A DNA stretch of 64,000 nt from an uncultured Aquimarina sp. GTDB lineage: Bacteria > Bacteroidota > Bacteroidia > Flavobacteriales > Flavobacteriaceae. The stretch lies in assembly GCA_947498455.1 (NCBI GenBank), contig CANMKK010000021.1:28169-92168 (forward strand), written 5' to 3'. Position numbers and translations under genes: made by a program. The notes below the pieces were generated by a model. That model was not told where the DNA came from, did no database searches, and saw nothing but the letters and a program-made list of their open reading frames with translations. Position 1 is the stretch's first letter, and each line of letters begins with the position of its first letter. Below are positions 25,188-35,294 of the stretch, piece after piece.

Positions 25188-26825
25188 ATGATTACCGTAG
25201 ATGGTTTAGCAGTAGAGTTTAGTGGAACAACCTTATTTAGTGATGTCAGTTTTGTAATTAATCCTAATGATAAAATCGCCCTGATGGGGAAGAACGGGGC
25301 AGGAAAATCAACCATGATGAAAATTGTTGCTGGTGTCCAAAAAGGAACAAGAGGAAAAGTAAGTTGTCCTAAAGATACTGTGATTGCTTATTTGCCACAA
25401 CATCTGTTAACAGAGGATAACGCTACAGTTTTTGAAGAAGCATCAAAAGCTTTTAGTCATATTTTTAAAATGCGAGATGAGATAGATGCATTGAATAAAG
25501 CATTAGAAACACGTACGGATTATGAAAGTGATGAGTACATGTCTATCATAGAAAAGGTGTCTGATTTAGGTGAAAAATTCTATGCATTAGAAGATGTGAA
25601 TTACGATGCAGAGGTAGAGAAAGCTTTGAAAGGGTTGGGGTTCAGACAAGAAGATTTTGAGCGGCTTACTAGTGAGTTTAGTGGTGGATGGAGAATGAGA
25701 ATAGAATTGGCCAAAATTTTATTACAAAAACCAGATCTAATTTTATTAGATGAGCCTACCAATCATATAGATATCGAATCCGTAATTTGGTTGGAAGATT
25801 TTCTGGTAAATAAAGCAAATGCGGTAATGGTAATCTCTCATGATAGAGCTTTCATTGATAATATAACAAATCGTACTATAGAAGTTACGATGGGACGTAT
25901 TTATGATTATAAAGCTAAATATACCCATTATCTGCAATTAAGAGAAGAAAGGAGGTCACATCAAATAAAAGCATATCAGGAGCAGCAAAAATTCATTGCT
26001 GATAACAGAGCTTTTATTGAACGTTTTAAAGGAACTTTTTCCAAAACAAATCAAGTAGCTTCTCGCGAAAGAATGCTAGAAAAACTAGAAATTATAGAAA
26101 TTGATGAGATTGATAATTCAGCTTTGAAATTACGTTTCCCTAAGGCTCAACGTTCTGGGGATTATCCAATAATTGTGGAAGAATTGACCAAGAAATATGA
26201 TAATCATACCGTGTTTGAAAATGCAAACTTTTCTATTGCAAGAGGAGAAAAAGTGTCTTTTGTAGGTAGAAATGGAGAAGGGAAGTCTACCATGATAAAA
26301 TCAATTTTAGGAGAAATTGATTTTGAAGGAAAATGTAATTTAGGACATAATGTACAAGTAGGGTATTTTGCTCAAAACCAGGCAGCGTTATTAGACCCGG
26401 ATTTAACTATTTTTCAGACGGTTGATGAGGTAGCAAAAGGAGATATTAGAACGCAGATTAAGAATATTCTAGGTCGTTTTATGTTCAAAGGGGATGATAT
26501 AGATAAAAAGGTAGGAGTTTTATCTGGGGGAGAAAAGACTAGGCTTGCTATGGTTAAACTATTGTTAGAACCCGTGAATCTTTTGATACTGGATGAACCA
26601 ACAAATCATTTAGATTTAAAATCTAAAGATGTTCTTAAGGAAGCTTTATTAGAGTTTGATGGAACTTTGGTGTTGGTATCTCATGATAGGGATTTTTTAC
26701 AAGGTTTATCCCAAAAAGTATTTGAGTTTAAAGAAAGACGTGTAATAGAACATTTTGAAACAATTGATGCTTTTCTAGAACGTAACCGTATTAAGAGTAT
26801 AAAGGAAATGGATTTAAATGTGTAG
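25188..26825 (+). CDS. ABC-F family ATPase
   Basis: 545 residues with two ATPase domains and no membrane segment. Walker A motifs are GKNGAGKST (near residue 35) and GRNGEGKST (near 363); signatures are SGGWRMRIELA and LSGGEKTRLAMV; Walker B motifs are LILLDEPTNHID and LLILDEPTNHLD; each domain has the SHDRxF switch. A charged interdomain linker follows domain 1 (YLQLREERRSHQIKAYQEQQ), the P-site tRNA interaction motif of ABC-F proteins. These act on the ribosome as translation factors or, in some subfamilies, antibiotic protectors. The sequence resembles the housekeeping YbiT/Uup-like group more than the resistance groups, but this is not decided. Confidence 0.94.
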   Translation: MITVDGLAVEFSGTTLFSDVSFVINPNDKIALMGKNGAGKSTMMKIVAGVQKGTRGKVSCPKDTVIAYLPQHLLTEDNATVFEEASKAFSHIFKMRDEIDALNKALETRTDYESDEYMSIIEKVSDLGEKFYALEDVNYDAEVEKALKGLGFRQEDFERLTSEFSGGWRMRIELAKILLQKPDLILLDEPTNHIDIESVIWLEDFLVNKANAVMVISHDRAFIDNITNRTIEVTMGRIYDYKAKYTHYLQLREERRSHQIKAYQEQQKFIADNRAFIERFKGTFSKTNQVASRERMLEKLEIIEIDEIDNSALKLRFPKAQRSGDYPIIVEELTKKYDNHTVFENANFSIARGEKVSFVGRNGEGKSTMIKSILGEIDFEGKCNLGHNVQVGYFAQNQAALLDPDLTIFQTVDEVAKGDIRTQIKNILGRFMFKGDDIDKKVGVLSGGEKTRLAMVKLLLEPVNLLILDEPTNHLDLKSKDVLKEALLEFDGTLVLVSHDRDFLQGLSQKVFEFKERRVIEHFETIDAFLERNRIKSIKEMDLNV

Positions 26826-26857
26826 TTTTTTACTATTTTTAGAGTCTGTTTATTAAA

Positions 26858-26900
26858 AAAAAATGCCTTCAAATAAGTGAAATTTGAAGGCATTTTTTTT
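26858..26900. terminator. bidirectional terminator between the ABC-F gene and pnp
   Basis: Stem AAATGCCTTCAAAT (26861-26874) and ATTTGAAGGCATTT (26882-26895), flanked by A- and T-runs, so it serves both convergent genes. Confidence 0.9.
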
Positions 26901-26917
26901 AAGTATATAACCAGCGA

Positions 26918-29104
26918 TTATTTTTCTCTTCTTTCTGGTCTAGGTTTTCTATCACCTCTTGGTTTATCTCCTTCTGGTCTTGGAGGTCTAGGTAATAAAG
27001 CTTTTCTAGAAACTTTTTCCTTTCTCGTTCTGGAATCTATCCCAAAATACTTTACATCAAAAACATCACCCATGTTTACCACATCGCTAACATTTTCAGT
27101 ACGTTCCCAAGCTAGTTCAGAAACGTGAAGTAATACTTCGTTTCCTGGAGCTTCAATATATTCTACAACAGCACCAAAATCTAACATTTTGATCACTTTT
27201 ACTTCGTATACGCTATTTACTACCGGTTTAAAAGTAATAGAATCGATTTTTGCCAATACAGCATCAATCCCTTCTTGGTTAGTTCCTAAGATTTCTACAA
27301 TACCTTCTTCGGTAACAGGGTCTTCATTAATCACAATGGTAGTACCAGTTTCTTTTTGTAATTCTTGGATTACTTTTCCTCCAGGTCCTATTAATGCACC
27401 AATATAATCTCCAGGAATAGTTTTGGTTACCATTTTTGGAGCATGTGATTTTACATCTGTATTCGGTTCAGCAATAGTATCTGTAAGCTTCTCTAAGATA
27501 TGAAGACGTCCGTCACGAGCTTGTTTTAGAGCATTTACTAAAATCTCATAGCTTAATCCTTTTACTTTGATATCCATCTGACAAGCAGTAATACCATCTG
27601 CTGTACCTGTTACTTTAAAGTCCATGTCTCCTAAGTGATCTTCATCACCTAAGATATCAGATAATACAGCATATTTTCCTGAATCGCTATCCGAGATTAA
27701 TCCCATTGCAATACCAGAAACTGGTTTCTTCATTTGTACACCAGCATCCATCAATGCCATAGTTCCAGAACATACGGTAGCCATAGAAGAAGAACCGTTA
27801 GATTCTAGTACTTCTGATACTACACGTACAGTATATGGACAATCCTCAGGGATCATTCCTTTAAGCGCACGTTGTGCTAAGTTACCATGACCAACTTCTC
27901 TACGAGATGTTCCTCTTATGGGGCGCGCTTCTCCTGTACAAAAAGGAGGGAAGTTGTAGTGTAGATAGAATGTTTCTTCTCCTTCATATGATGGCATATC
28001 TATCTGGTTTGCTTCTCTTGATGTTCCAAGGGTAACAGTTGCTAATGCTTGCGTTTCTCCTCTTGTAAATATTGAAGAACCATGTGTAGATGGTAAGTAA
28101 TCTACTTCACACCAGATTGGTCTTATGTCCGTCGTTTTTCTACCATCCAGACGTAAACCTTCATTTAAAGTAAGATCACGAACAGCAGCTTTTTCTGCTT
28201 TTCCGTAATATTTAGAAACTAAACCTCCAAAATCTTCAAGCTCTTCTTCTGAGAAAGTAGCAATGATTTCTTCTTTTATTTCAGAAAAAGCCAATCCTCT
28301 TTCTTTTTTCGAAGAACCTTGTTTGGCAACAGCATATACTTTATCATATGCCATGTCGTAAATTTTCTTAGCTAAATCTTCGTCATTTCTTTCTGGTTCA
28401 TATTCACGTACTTCTTTCTTTCCGAAAGCTTCAGCTAATCTTTCCTGGGCAGCACATTGTATTTTGATAGCTTCATGAGCGAATTTGATAGCTTCTGTCA
28501 TTTCTTCTTCAGAAATTTCATCCATCTCACCTTCTACCATCATTACTGAATCGGCAGAAGCGCCGATCATCATATCGATATCAGATTCTTCTAACTGTGC
28601 TCTTGTAGGGTTAATTATAAATTTACCATCTACACGACCTACTCTTGCTTCAGATATGGCACATTCGAATGGAAAATCCGATAATTGGATAGCCGCAGAA
28701 GCTGCTAATCCAGCCATCGCATCCGGCATCACTTCATCGTCATGAGACATTAGTTGGATCATTACCTGAGTCTCAGAATGATAATCTTTAGGGAATAGTG
28801 GACGTAGTACACGATCTACTAATCTCATTGTTAGTACTTCACCATCACTTGGTCTGGCTTCTCTCTTAAAAAAACCACCAGGATAACGACCTGCTGCGGC
28901 AAACTTCTCGCGATAGTCTACCGTTAATGGTAGAAAATCAACATCGCTTTGTTTGTAGTTAGAGACAACTGTACATAATAACATACATTTGCCAGACTGA
29001 ACAACAACAGAGCCATGAGCCTGTTTTGCTAATTTTCCGGTCTCTAAGGTGATTTGTCTTCCATCCCCTAGGTCGATGACCTCTTTATAAACTTTTGGAA
29101 TCAT
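26918..29104 (-). CDS. pnp: polynucleotide phosphorylase
   Basis: 728 residues from [15 protein letters not shown]; the frame extends 17 residues upstream, but these do not match the family. Two RNase PH-like halves ([24 protein letters not shown] near 60; [19 protein letters not shown] near 410), a KH domain ([20 protein letters not shown] near 560) and an S1 domain to about 690, then a basic Arg/Pro/Glu tail ([18 protein letters not shown]). The enzyme degrades mRNA 3' to 5' by phosphorolysis. It is downstream of rpsO in the classical order, but a terminator separates them. Confidence 0.97.
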   Translation of the reverse strand: MIPKVYKEVIDLGDGRQITLETGKLAKQAHGSVVVQSGKCMLLCTVVSNYKQSDVDFLPLTVDYREKFAAAGRYPGGFFKREARPSDGEVLTMRLVDRVLRPLFPKDYHSETQVMIQLMSHDDEVMPDAMAGLAASAAIQLSDFPFECAISEARVGRVDGKFIINPTRAQLEESDIDMMIGASADSVMMVEGEMDEISEEEMTEAIKFAHEAIKIQCAAQERLAEAFGKKEVREYEPERNDEDLAKKIYDMAYDKVYAVAKQGSSKKERGLAFSEIKEEIIATFSEEELEDFGGLVSKYYGKAEKAAVRDLTLNEGLRLDGRKTTDIRPIWCEVDYLPSTHGSSIFTRGETQALATVTLGTSREANQIDMPSYEGEETFYLHYNFPPFCTGEARPIRGTSRREVGHGNLAQRALKGMIPEDCPYTVRVVSEVLESNGSSSMATVCSGTMALMDAGVQMKKPVSGIAMGLISDSDSGKYAVLSDILGDEDHLGDMDFKVTGTADGITACQMDIKVKGLSYEILVNALKQARDGRLHILEKLTDTIAEPNTDVKSHAPKMVTKTIPGDYIGALIGPGGKVIQELQKETGTTIVINEDPVTEEGIVEILGTNQEGIDAVLAKIDSITFKPVVNSVYEVKVIKMLDFGAVVEYIEAPGNEVLLHVSELAWERTENVSDVVNMGDVFDVKYFGIDSRTRKEKVSRKALLPRPPRPEGDKPRGDRKPRPERREK

Positions 29105-29310
29105 ATTTTTTTTGATTCTAATCCTTTGGAATTTTGTAATTATAGCAAATTCCAATAGATTTTATTAAACATTGGTTTCCGTCTTACTCGGACGGACAAG
29201 GTTGTGTTGTTGTAGTTGTTGTGCGACCAATGAAAAACTAAGGCGTTCATCTATTTTTTTTTAGGAAATAGATGCTTTAATTTTTAAATAATATAGTATT
29301 CTATAATTAA
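29105..29310 (-). other. long 5' leader of pnp with small inverted repeats
   Basis: About 200 bases between the rpsO terminator and the pnp start. It holds the hairpin CCGTC (29179-29183) / GACGG (29191-29195) inside an outer pair ATTGGT (29171-29176) / ACCAAT (29226-29231). In Escherichia coli the pnp leader forms a hairpin used in autoregulation; a similar use here is inference. Confidence 0.35.
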
Positions 29311-29340
29311 AAAGAGAGGCACACGGCCTCTCTTTTTTTT
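29311..29340 (-). terminator. rpsO terminator
   Basis: Stem AAAGAGAGGC (29311-29320) and GCCTCTCTTT (29326-29335), 5-nt loop. A T-run follows on each strand; the gene using it is rpsO, which ends at 29343. Confidence 0.85.
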
Positions 29341-29342
29341 GA

Positions 29343-29612
29343 TTATTTTCTTAATCCTAATTCTTTTACTATTGCACGATATCTTAAGATATCTTTTTTG
29401 ATAAGATAATCGAGTAAATCTCTACGCTTACCTACTAATTTTACTAAAGAACGCTCTGTATTATAATCTTTACGATTCTTTTTTAAGTGCTCAGTTAAAT
29501 GTGTAATTCTGTATGTAAACAGTGCAATTTGTCCTTCTGCTGTTCCGGAATCATTTTTTCCTTTTCCGTGTTTAGAGAAGATTTCTTCTTTTTTTTCTTT
29601 TGATAAATACAT
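29343..29612 (-). CDS. rpsO: 30S ribosomal protein S15
   Basis: 89 residues from MYLSKEKKEEIF, the standard S15 length. Typical features are KHGKGKNDSGTAEGQIALFT, ITHLTEHLKKNRKDYNTERSL and GKRRDLLDYLIKKD. The frame continues 19 residues upstream, but the -7 promoter element overlaps that part, which confirms the shorter start. S15 binds the central domain of 16S rRNA early in small-subunit assembly. Confidence 0.98.
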   Translation of the reverse strand: MYLSKEKKEEIFSKHGKGKNDSGTAEGQIALFTYRITHLTEHLKKNRKDYNTERSLVKLVGKRRDLLDYLIKKDILRYRAIVKELGLRK

Positions 29613-29666
29613 TCCAATATTATTTAAATGATTTTTATGTATACATAGCATTCTGCTATCAGCGTG

Positions 29667-29674
29667 CAAATATA
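29667..29674 (-). promoter_or_regulatory. -7 element TATATTTG for rpsO
   Basis: Complement of CAAATATA; matches TAnnTTTG, 55 bp upstream of the rpsO start. Confidence 0.6.
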
Positions 29675-29770
29675 CTATTTTTTAAGTAAGAATTCTGTTT
29701 TGAATAAAAAAAAGACTTCTACTCAAGTGTTTTGTAAACAATTGATACTTAGTGTTGTCTTGTGTATTAA

Positions 29771-29810
29771 AAAAACAAAGGATATTTGGTTATCGATATC
29801 CTTTGTTTTT
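29771..29810 (-). terminator. accD terminator
   Basis: 15-bp perfect stem, arms 29771-29785 and 29796-29810 (AAAAACAAAGGATAT and complement), with T-rich flanks. It lies just past the accD stop. Confidence 0.88.
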
Positions 29811-29821
29811 AATAATATTTC

Positions 29822-30682
29822 TTAATTCTGAGAAAGAGGTCTATTCATTATCAAATCTAAATATAGATTTACTTTCTGTTTTAAGTTTTGTCTCGGAGTA
29901 ATAAAATCCAAGAAGCCATGTTCCTTTAGGAACTCCGCGGTTTGAAATCCTTCAGGTAGTTCTTTTCCCGTGGTATCTCTTACAACTCTTGGTCCTGCAA
30001 AACCTATTAAAGCACCAGGTTCTGCAATATTAATATCTCCTAGCATAGCAAATGAAGCCGTTGTTCCGCCAGTAGTCGGGTCGGTACATAAAGAAACATA
30101 CGGAATTTTAGCATCTGCCAATTGTGCAAGTTTTGCAGAAGTCTTTGCCAATTGCATTAATGACAATGCAGCCTCCATCATACGTGCGCCTCCAGATTTT
30201 GAAATGATCATAAAAGGAATTTTGTGTTTCAAAGAATAATCTGCAGCTCTTGCAATCTTTTCGCCAACAACACTTCCCATCGAACCACCTATAAACGAAA
30301 AATCCATGCAAGCAATAACTAAGTCATTTCCATTAGATTTTCCAACAGCGGTTCTAACAGCATCTTTTAGTTTTGTTTTTTCTTGCGCATCTTTAAGACG
30401 ATCCGTATACTTTTTTTTGTCTTCGAATTTAAGAGGATCCTTGGATGTTAAGTTTTTATCGAGTTCTTTGAATGTATTATCATCAAATAAAATCTCGAAA
30501 TACTCTTTACTACCAATTCTAACGTGGTATCCATCTTCTGGACTTACATAGAAGTTTTTTTCAAGTTGCTCTGCATCTACTATTTTTCCAGTTGGGGATT
30601 TGTACCAAAGTCCTTTTGGGACATCTTTTTTGTCTTCAGTTGCTGTCTGTATCCCTTTTTGAGTTCTCTTAAACCAAGCCAT
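29822..30682 (-). CDS. accD: acetyl-CoA carboxylase carboxyltransferase subunit beta
   Basis: 286 residues, standard length. It shows the crotonase-like core: [58 protein letters not shown] and IGFAGPRVV. It pairs with AccA to transfer carboxyl from biotin to acetyl-CoA in fatty acid synthesis. The N-terminal region that is a four-cysteine zinc ribbon in Escherichia coli reads [20 protein letters not shown] and has no cysteines, so the zinc site is lost. I believe this is common among Flavobacteriia. Confidence 0.96.
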   Translation of the reverse strand: MAWFKRTQKGIQTATEDKKDVPKGLWYKSPTGKIVDAEQLEKNFYVSPEDGYHVRIGSKEYFEILFDDNTFKELDKNLTSKDPLKFEDKKKYTDRLKDAQEKTKLKDAVRTAVGKSNGNDLVIACMDFSFIGGSMGSVVGEKIARAADYSLKHKIPFMIISKSGGARMMEAALSLMQLAKTSAKLAQLADAKIPYVSLCTDPTTGGTTASFAMLGDINIAEPGALIGFAGPRVVRDTTGKELPEGFQTAEFLKEHGFLDFITPRQNLKQKVNLYLDLIMNRPLSQN

Positions 30683-30695
30683 AATTTATTGTATT

Positions 30696-30742
30696 AAAAA
30701 AGCTGAAACTCTTCGGGGTAAAGAAGGGTTTCAGCTTGGTTT
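30696..30742 (-). terminator. fbaA terminator
   Basis: Stem AAGCTGAAACTCTTC (about 30700-30714) and GAAGGGTTTCAGCTT (30723-30737), one mismatch, T-run on the minus strand after it. Confidence 0.85.
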
Positions 30743-30745
30743 TTA

Positions 30746-31813
30746 TTATAATGTATTTACATTATTTAAATCTTCAAAAGCTTTTTTGAGACGGTTTTTA
30801 AAGGTGATTTCACCTTCTCGAAGCCACTTTCTTGGATCATAATATTTTTTATTAGGTTCTTCTGATCCTGCAGGGTTACCGATTTGTGTTTTCAGGTAAT
30901 CAATCTTTCCTGTCATATAATCGCGTATACCTTCACAAAATGCAAATTGAAGATCCGTATCTATGTTCATTTTAATAACTCCATATCCTATTGCTTCTCT
31001 TATTTCTTCTAGAGTTGAGCCGCTTCCTCCATGAAATACAAAATCGATGTGGTTATTCCCGACATTGTATTTTTCTGAAATAAACTCTTGAGAGTTTTTA
31101 AGGATTTTTGGAGTTAATTTTACATTACCAGGTTTGTATACTCCATGTACATTACCAAAAGCAGCAGCAACAGTGAATTTATCACTTATCTTGCTCAGTT
31201 CTTCATATGCATAGGCAACTTCTTCTGGTTGTGTGTATAATTTAGAATCATCTACGTCACTATTGTCTACTCCGTCTTCTTCGCCGCCGGTAATACCTAG
31301 TTCAATTTCTAAAGTCATACCCATTTTGCTCATTCGAGAAAGGTATTCTTTACAAATTTCAATATTTTCTTCAATAGGCTCTTCTGATAAATCTATCATG
31401 TGAGAACTATATAAAGGTTTTCCGGTTTCTTTGTAGAACTTTTCTCCGGCATCTAATAATCCGTCGATCCAAGGAAGTAGCTTTTTTGCACAGTGGTCAG
31501 TATGCAAAATTACAGGAACTCCATAAGCTTCAGCCATTAAATGAACATGTTTTGCTCCAGCAATTGACCCTGCAATTGCAGCTTTTTGGTTTTCATTAGA
31601 TAGCCCTTTTCCAGCATTAAATTGTCCTCCTCCGTTAGAGAACTGAATAATTACTGGTGAGTTTAATTCTGCTGCAGTTTCTAATACTGCATTGATAGAA
31701 TTAGAACCAACTACATTAACTGCCGGTAAGGCAAAAGACTTTTCCTTCGCATACCTAAAAATAGCTTGGACTTCGTCTCCTGTAGCAACTCCTGGTTTGA
31801 TGTTGTGACTCAT
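30746..31813 (-). CDS. fbaA: class II fructose-bisphosphate aldolase
   Basis: 355 residues, class IIA length. Zinc and catalytic motifs: VILHTDHCAKKLLPW (D106 and H107 correspond to the catalytic Asp and a zinc His), LEIELGITGGEEDGVDN, AFGNVHGVYKPGNVKL, and FHGGSGSTLEEI with IKMNIDTDLQ for the phosphate site. It cleaves fructose 1,6-bisphosphate in glycolysis and runs in reverse in gluconeogenesis. It is monocistronic, with its own promoter and terminator. Confidence 0.97.
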   Translation of the reverse strand: MSHNIKPGVATGDEVQAIFRYAKEKSFALPAVNVVGSNSINAVLETAAELNSPVIIQFSNGGGQFNAGKGLSNENQKAAIAGSIAGAKHVHLMAEAYGVPVILHTDHCAKKLLPWIDGLLDAGEKFYKETGKPLYSSHMIDLSEEPIEENIEICKEYLSRMSKMGMTLEIELGITGGEEDGVDNSDVDDSKLYTQPEEVAYAYEELSKISDKFTVAAAFGNVHGVYKPGNVKLTPKILKNSQEFISEKYNVGNNHIDFVFHGGSGSTLEEIREAIGYGVIKMNIDTDLQFAFCEGIRDYMTGKIDYLKTQIGNPAGSEEPNKKYYDPRKWLREGEITFKNRLKKAFEDLNNVNTL

Positions 31814-31838
31814 AATTTACTTTTAGTTAATAAGCCTA

Positions 31839-31846
31839 CAAAAGTA
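31839..31846 (-). promoter_or_regulatory. -7 element TACTTTTG for fbaA
   Basis: Complement of CAAAAGTA; matches TAnnTTTG, 25 bp upstream of the fbaA ATG. Confidence 0.6.
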
Positions 31847-31900
31847 GTAAAATTATATGTAAAGGATTTTATTATTCAGGGTCAAAAAATATATGTTTTT

Positions 31901-34462
31901 TTAAAAAGGATAGTTAATTCCTACATTATAAACTGCCTTAGAGAAATTATATCCTTTAAACCACCTTTGGTCTTCATCATTAGCGGGATTGAATGTTTTA
32001 AATCCTATATCAAATCGTACGACAAAGAAGTCAAAATCATATCGAAGTCCTAAACCACTTCCTACAGCGATTTCTTGGAGATCATCTAATTTAGAAAAAA
32101 TAGCGTCTTCTTCTTCTACACTATCGAGAACATTCCAGATATTTCCTGCATCAATAAAGAAAGCTCCTTTGAGCGCACCCAAAAGCCCATAACGATATTC
32201 TGCATTTAGCGCTATTTTCATGTTAGCTTCATTAAATTCGTTTCGGCCACCGCTACTTCCGGGGCCTAAGTCATAAGGTAGCCAAGCACGGTTGTCATTA
32301 GGGCCACCTGCAAAAAAACTACGAGCGAATGGAATACTATTGGAATTGCCAAATGGAATAGCAATACCTCCAGAGGCTCTAATGGCCAATACATTTTTGC
32401 GGCCTAAATCCCAATGTTTAATATAATCAATTTCAGTTTTTGCATACTGAGAAAATTCTACATTGAGAATTTCAAATCGATCATTAGAATTCTTTTCTAT
32501 TCCAGCAATATTAGAAATAGTACTTAAGACATTACCGGCAAATTCTACTTTGACTCTGAATCTAGAAAAATTTTCATCGTATAAATTCTCTCGATTGTTT
32601 TTTATAAAGGTATAGTTTGATGCAAAAATAAGATTGTCTTCTGTGAGTCTTTCTTTTCGCTCGTTGATGTTTTTTATTTCTTGTATTTGATTAAGGTTCA
32701 AGTTCTCATTAGGACTTGTTCCTAATGATTCCACAAGAAAACTATCTGCACCTACAGGAATGGAAAGATTTCCGTTTTCTGCTACCAGAAAAGGAGAATT
32801 AGCATCAAGTACTTCTCTTGCAATATTATTTAAGCGGTCAAAGGAGTTTTCATATACCTTAAAATAGTTGTTCTTATTTAAGTTACGAACAAATTGTACG
32901 TTTATTAAATCTATCTGATTGGTGTACTTTATATTTGGTTTCCATTCGTAATTAAAAATAGCAGATACATTTTCTTTGTCTAGCCCAATGTTTTGCTGCG
33001 TGTTTATACCTAAAATAAGATTAGTGATAGGAGACATGTATTTTGGTATAATTCCACTAGTCTTCAATGGAAATATTATTTTAGGAAAAACTAATTTAAA
33101 ATTAGCACCTATTTCAGAGATATTAAAGAATCTACCATCAGAAATTACAGGTTCTTTAGAAGAGCCGATGCTTCCTGTTACAGATACTTCAAAAATTTCT
33201 GCACCTCTAAAAACATTTCGAACCAGAAATGAACCACCAAATCCAATACCGAATGTCTGAATGTTAGAAGTAGAAACATCAAATTCTACATTTGTACTAT
33301 ATTTCTTCTTAGGCGTCAATAAAACATTAGCAATAAGGTCGGTTCCTTTGGGATCATTAGGGTCTACGGTATAACGAATGTTCGGGTACTTAAAAGTTCT
33401 AAGGTTGCTTACCTGATTGTATGTCAATGTTCTGTCTTTGTCTCTAAAGATTTCTCCAGGGGTTATTAATATAGAATTGGTAATTGCTTTGCGGGTGTAT
33501 CTAAGTTTATCGTAGCTGTAGATATTGTACCCTTCGTATGAAACACTGTCTTTGGGTTGTAAATCTTTATTTTTGTATGAATAATCTGTGAAAACATTTA
33601 CTTTACTTATTTTATGAACCTGAAATGGAATTGTTGTGGTGGTGTCACGATCTTTTATTTGCCTGTCATTGATCAGAAGGCTTAAATTTATTTTTTGATT
33701 AGTATTTACCGAATCGGCATTGAATTTTATAAATTCTTTTTCGAAATGATACAATCCAGAATTCCTATATATAGAAGTGATTCTTTCTCTTTCGGTTTCT
33801 ATATCTGATGTTTTATATTGTTTTCCAGAAATTATACTCGACTTATCTTTATGGAGATTATAAATTGAGTCAGCTATTTTAGATTCGATATTAATCGTTA
33901 GCGAATCAATAAAATACGGTTTGTTTGGCTTTACATAATATGAGACCGATGCTCTTTGGTTACCTTCTTGATTGATTTTATAATTAGCTTCGATATTAAA
34001 CCAGCCATTATTCCAGTAATATGATTGTAATCTTTTTATAGAGCGTTTTATTTTCGACTCGTTTACAATCACAGGTGATTCTCCGGTTTCTTTTAGCCAT
34101 TCGTTAAAACCATTCCAACCTTGCCCTAATCTATTCACTTGTTTTTTTGATAAAAAACGAATCATCTTTTTTTCTAAGCTTGGTTTTCTTTCCAACCAAG
34201 AATGATACGAAGAATCTGCATTTATCTTAGCTAGATTGTATATGTGTAATCTTAATGGGGTGCCAAAAAGAGGGAGCTTAGTGTTTCTTTTTTGGTATAA
34301 TTGATTATATAATTTAGGATCCTTTGTTTTAGTACTATCAACATAAATTTCATTCTTGGTCAATAAAGAATCACTTTCTGGTACTCTTTTAATAACATTA
34401 CATGAAATTAAAAAAATTGTAGATACTACAACAAACACTATTTTTGTGAGAATATATTTCAA
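31901..34462 (-). CDS. tamL: TamL, Omp85-family assembly lipoprotein
   Basis: 853 residues. A lipoprotein signal ends in FLISC (C21), followed by POTRA-like repeats to about 400 and a C-terminal 16-strand-type Omp85 barrel with the conserved ARSFFAGGPNDNRAW loop and a final strand YNVGINYPF. A lipidated TamA/BamA relative of this kind is TamL of Bacteroidota, which works with TamB in assembling outer membrane proteins or moving lipids. No tamB gene lies in the window. The divergent neighbour is an RNA methyltransferase gene. Confidence 0.88.
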   Translation of the reverse strand: MKYILTKIVFVVVSTIFLISCNVIKRVPESDSLLTKNEIYVDSTKTKDPKLYNQLYQKRNTKLPLFGTPLRLHIYNLAKINADSSYHSWLERKPSLEKKMIRFLSKKQVNRLGQGWNGFNEWLKETGESPVIVNESKIKRSIKRLQSYYWNNGWFNIEANYKINQEGNQRASVSYYVKPNKPYFIDSLTINIESKIADSIYNLHKDKSSIISGKQYKTSDIETERERITSIYRNSGLYHFEKEFIKFNADSVNTNQKINLSLLINDRQIKDRDTTTTIPFQVHKISKVNVFTDYSYKNKDLQPKDSVSYEGYNIYSYDKLRYTRKAITNSILITPGEIFRDKDRTLTYNQVSNLRTFKYPNIRYTVDPNDPKGTDLIANVLLTPKKKYSTNVEFDVSTSNIQTFGIGFGGSFLVRNVFRGAEIFEVSVTGSIGSSKEPVISDGRFFNISEIGANFKLVFPKIIFPLKTSGIIPKYMSPITNLILGINTQQNIGLDKENVSAIFNYEWKPNIKYTNQIDLINVQFVRNLNKNNYFKVYENSFDRLNNIAREVLDANSPFLVAENGNLSIPVGADSFLVESLGTSPNENLNLNQIQEIKNINERKERLTEDNLIFASNYTFIKNNRENLYDENFSRFRVKVEFAGNVLSTISNIAGIEKNSNDRFEILNVEFSQYAKTEIDYIKHWDLGRKNVLAIRASGGIAIPFGNSNSIPFARSFFAGGPNDNRAWLPYDLGPGSSGGRNEFNEANMKIALNAEYRYGLLGALKGAFFIDAGNIWNVLDSVEEEDAIFSKLDDLQEIAVGSGLGLRYDFDFFVVRFDIGFKTFNPANDEDQRWFKGYNFSKAVYNVGINYPF

Positions 34463-34481
34463 TCCAGATTAATTAGAGTGT

Positions 34482-34489
34482 CAAAAATA
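34482..34489 (-). promoter_or_regulatory. -7 element TATTTTTG for tamL
   Basis: Complement of CAAAAATA; 19 bp upstream of the tamL ATG and 10 bp upstream of the divergent methyltransferase ATG, so the two genes share a very short control region. Confidence 0.5.
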
Positions 34490-34499
34490 CATTATTTGT

Positions 34500-35228
34500 A
34501 TGGTTAGCAAAAACCAAAAGAAACTAATAAAGAGTTTATATCAAAAAAAGTACCGAAAACAACATGGGTTGTTTGTGGCAGAAGGTAAGAAAGTAATTAA
34601 TGAGCTATTAATTGCTGGTTTAGAGCTGCAAGCTATTTATACATTAGATCAGTTATATTTTAATACAGATGAGGATCATACGTTTATTGTTACAGAAGAG
34701 GAGTTAAAGAGTATCAGTTTTCTAACCACTCCACAAGCAGCTTTAGCAGTATTTTATATTCCTAAAACTATATGGGAGCAATCCAATGGAATTACGCTAG
34801 TTTTAGATGATATACGTGACCCAGGAAACCTTGGGACAATAATCCGTTTATGTGATTGGTTTGGTATCAGTGACTTAGTGTGTTCTGAGCAAACTGTAGA
34901 TTGTTATAATCCAAAAGTTGTTCAGGCCACAATGGGATCTATTATTAGGGTGCGGATTGTATATACAAATCTAGAGGTATTTATAAATTCTCAAAAAAAC
35001 GAATTACCAGTTTTTGGTACCTTTATGGATGGCAGTAATATTCATAAAGAAAAATTACCCGAACGTGGTATTATAGTTATGGGTAATGAAGCAAATGGAA
35101 TATCACCGAAAATAGAAAATTTAATTACTCATCGTGTAACCATCCCTAGATTTGGGCAAATACAGGAAACAGAAAGTCTTAATGTAGCAACTGCAACAGC
35201 AATTGTTCTAAATGAATTTAAGCGATAA
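34500..35228 (+). CDS. TrmH/SpoU-family RNA 2'-O-methyltransferase
   Basis: 242 residues. An N-terminal substrate-binding domain (KNQKKLIKSLYQKKYRKQHG, FVAEGKKVINELL) and a SPOUT methyltransferase domain with its three motifs: LDDIRDPGNLGTIIRLCDWF, IVMGNEANGIS and IPRFGQIQETESLNVATATAI. The knot-forming C-terminal motif is intact. It methylates a ribose in rRNA or tRNA; the target nucleotide cannot be read from sequence (RlmB-like and TrmH-like members look alike). Confidence 0.93.
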   Translation: MVSKNQKKLIKSLYQKKYRKQHGLFVAEGKKVINELLIAGLELQAIYTLDQLYFNTDEDHTFIVTEEELKSISFLTTPQAALAVFYIPKTIWEQSNGITLVLDDIRDPGNLGTIIRLCDWFGISDLVCSEQTVDCYNPKVVQATMGSIIRVRIVYTNLEVFINSQKNELPVFGTFMDGSNIHKEKLPERGIIVMGNEANGISPKIENLITHRVTIPRFGQIQETESLNVATATAIVLNEFKR

Positions 35229-35294
35229 TTTATTCACTAAGTGAGATTGTTCATTTTGTATAGCTTAATTCTTTTGAGTCTATCTTACGAAGTT

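Noticed and set aside
25188..26825. ABC-F protein as an antibiotic resistance determinant
   Set aside because: Sequence and isolated housekeeping context fit the general translation-factor ABC-F groups; no resistance-type linker or neighbours.
34500..34512. Leaderless start of the RNA methyltransferase gene from a TTATTTG box
   Set aside because: The box touches the ATG and matches TAnnTTTG poorly; the true promoter is not identifiable.
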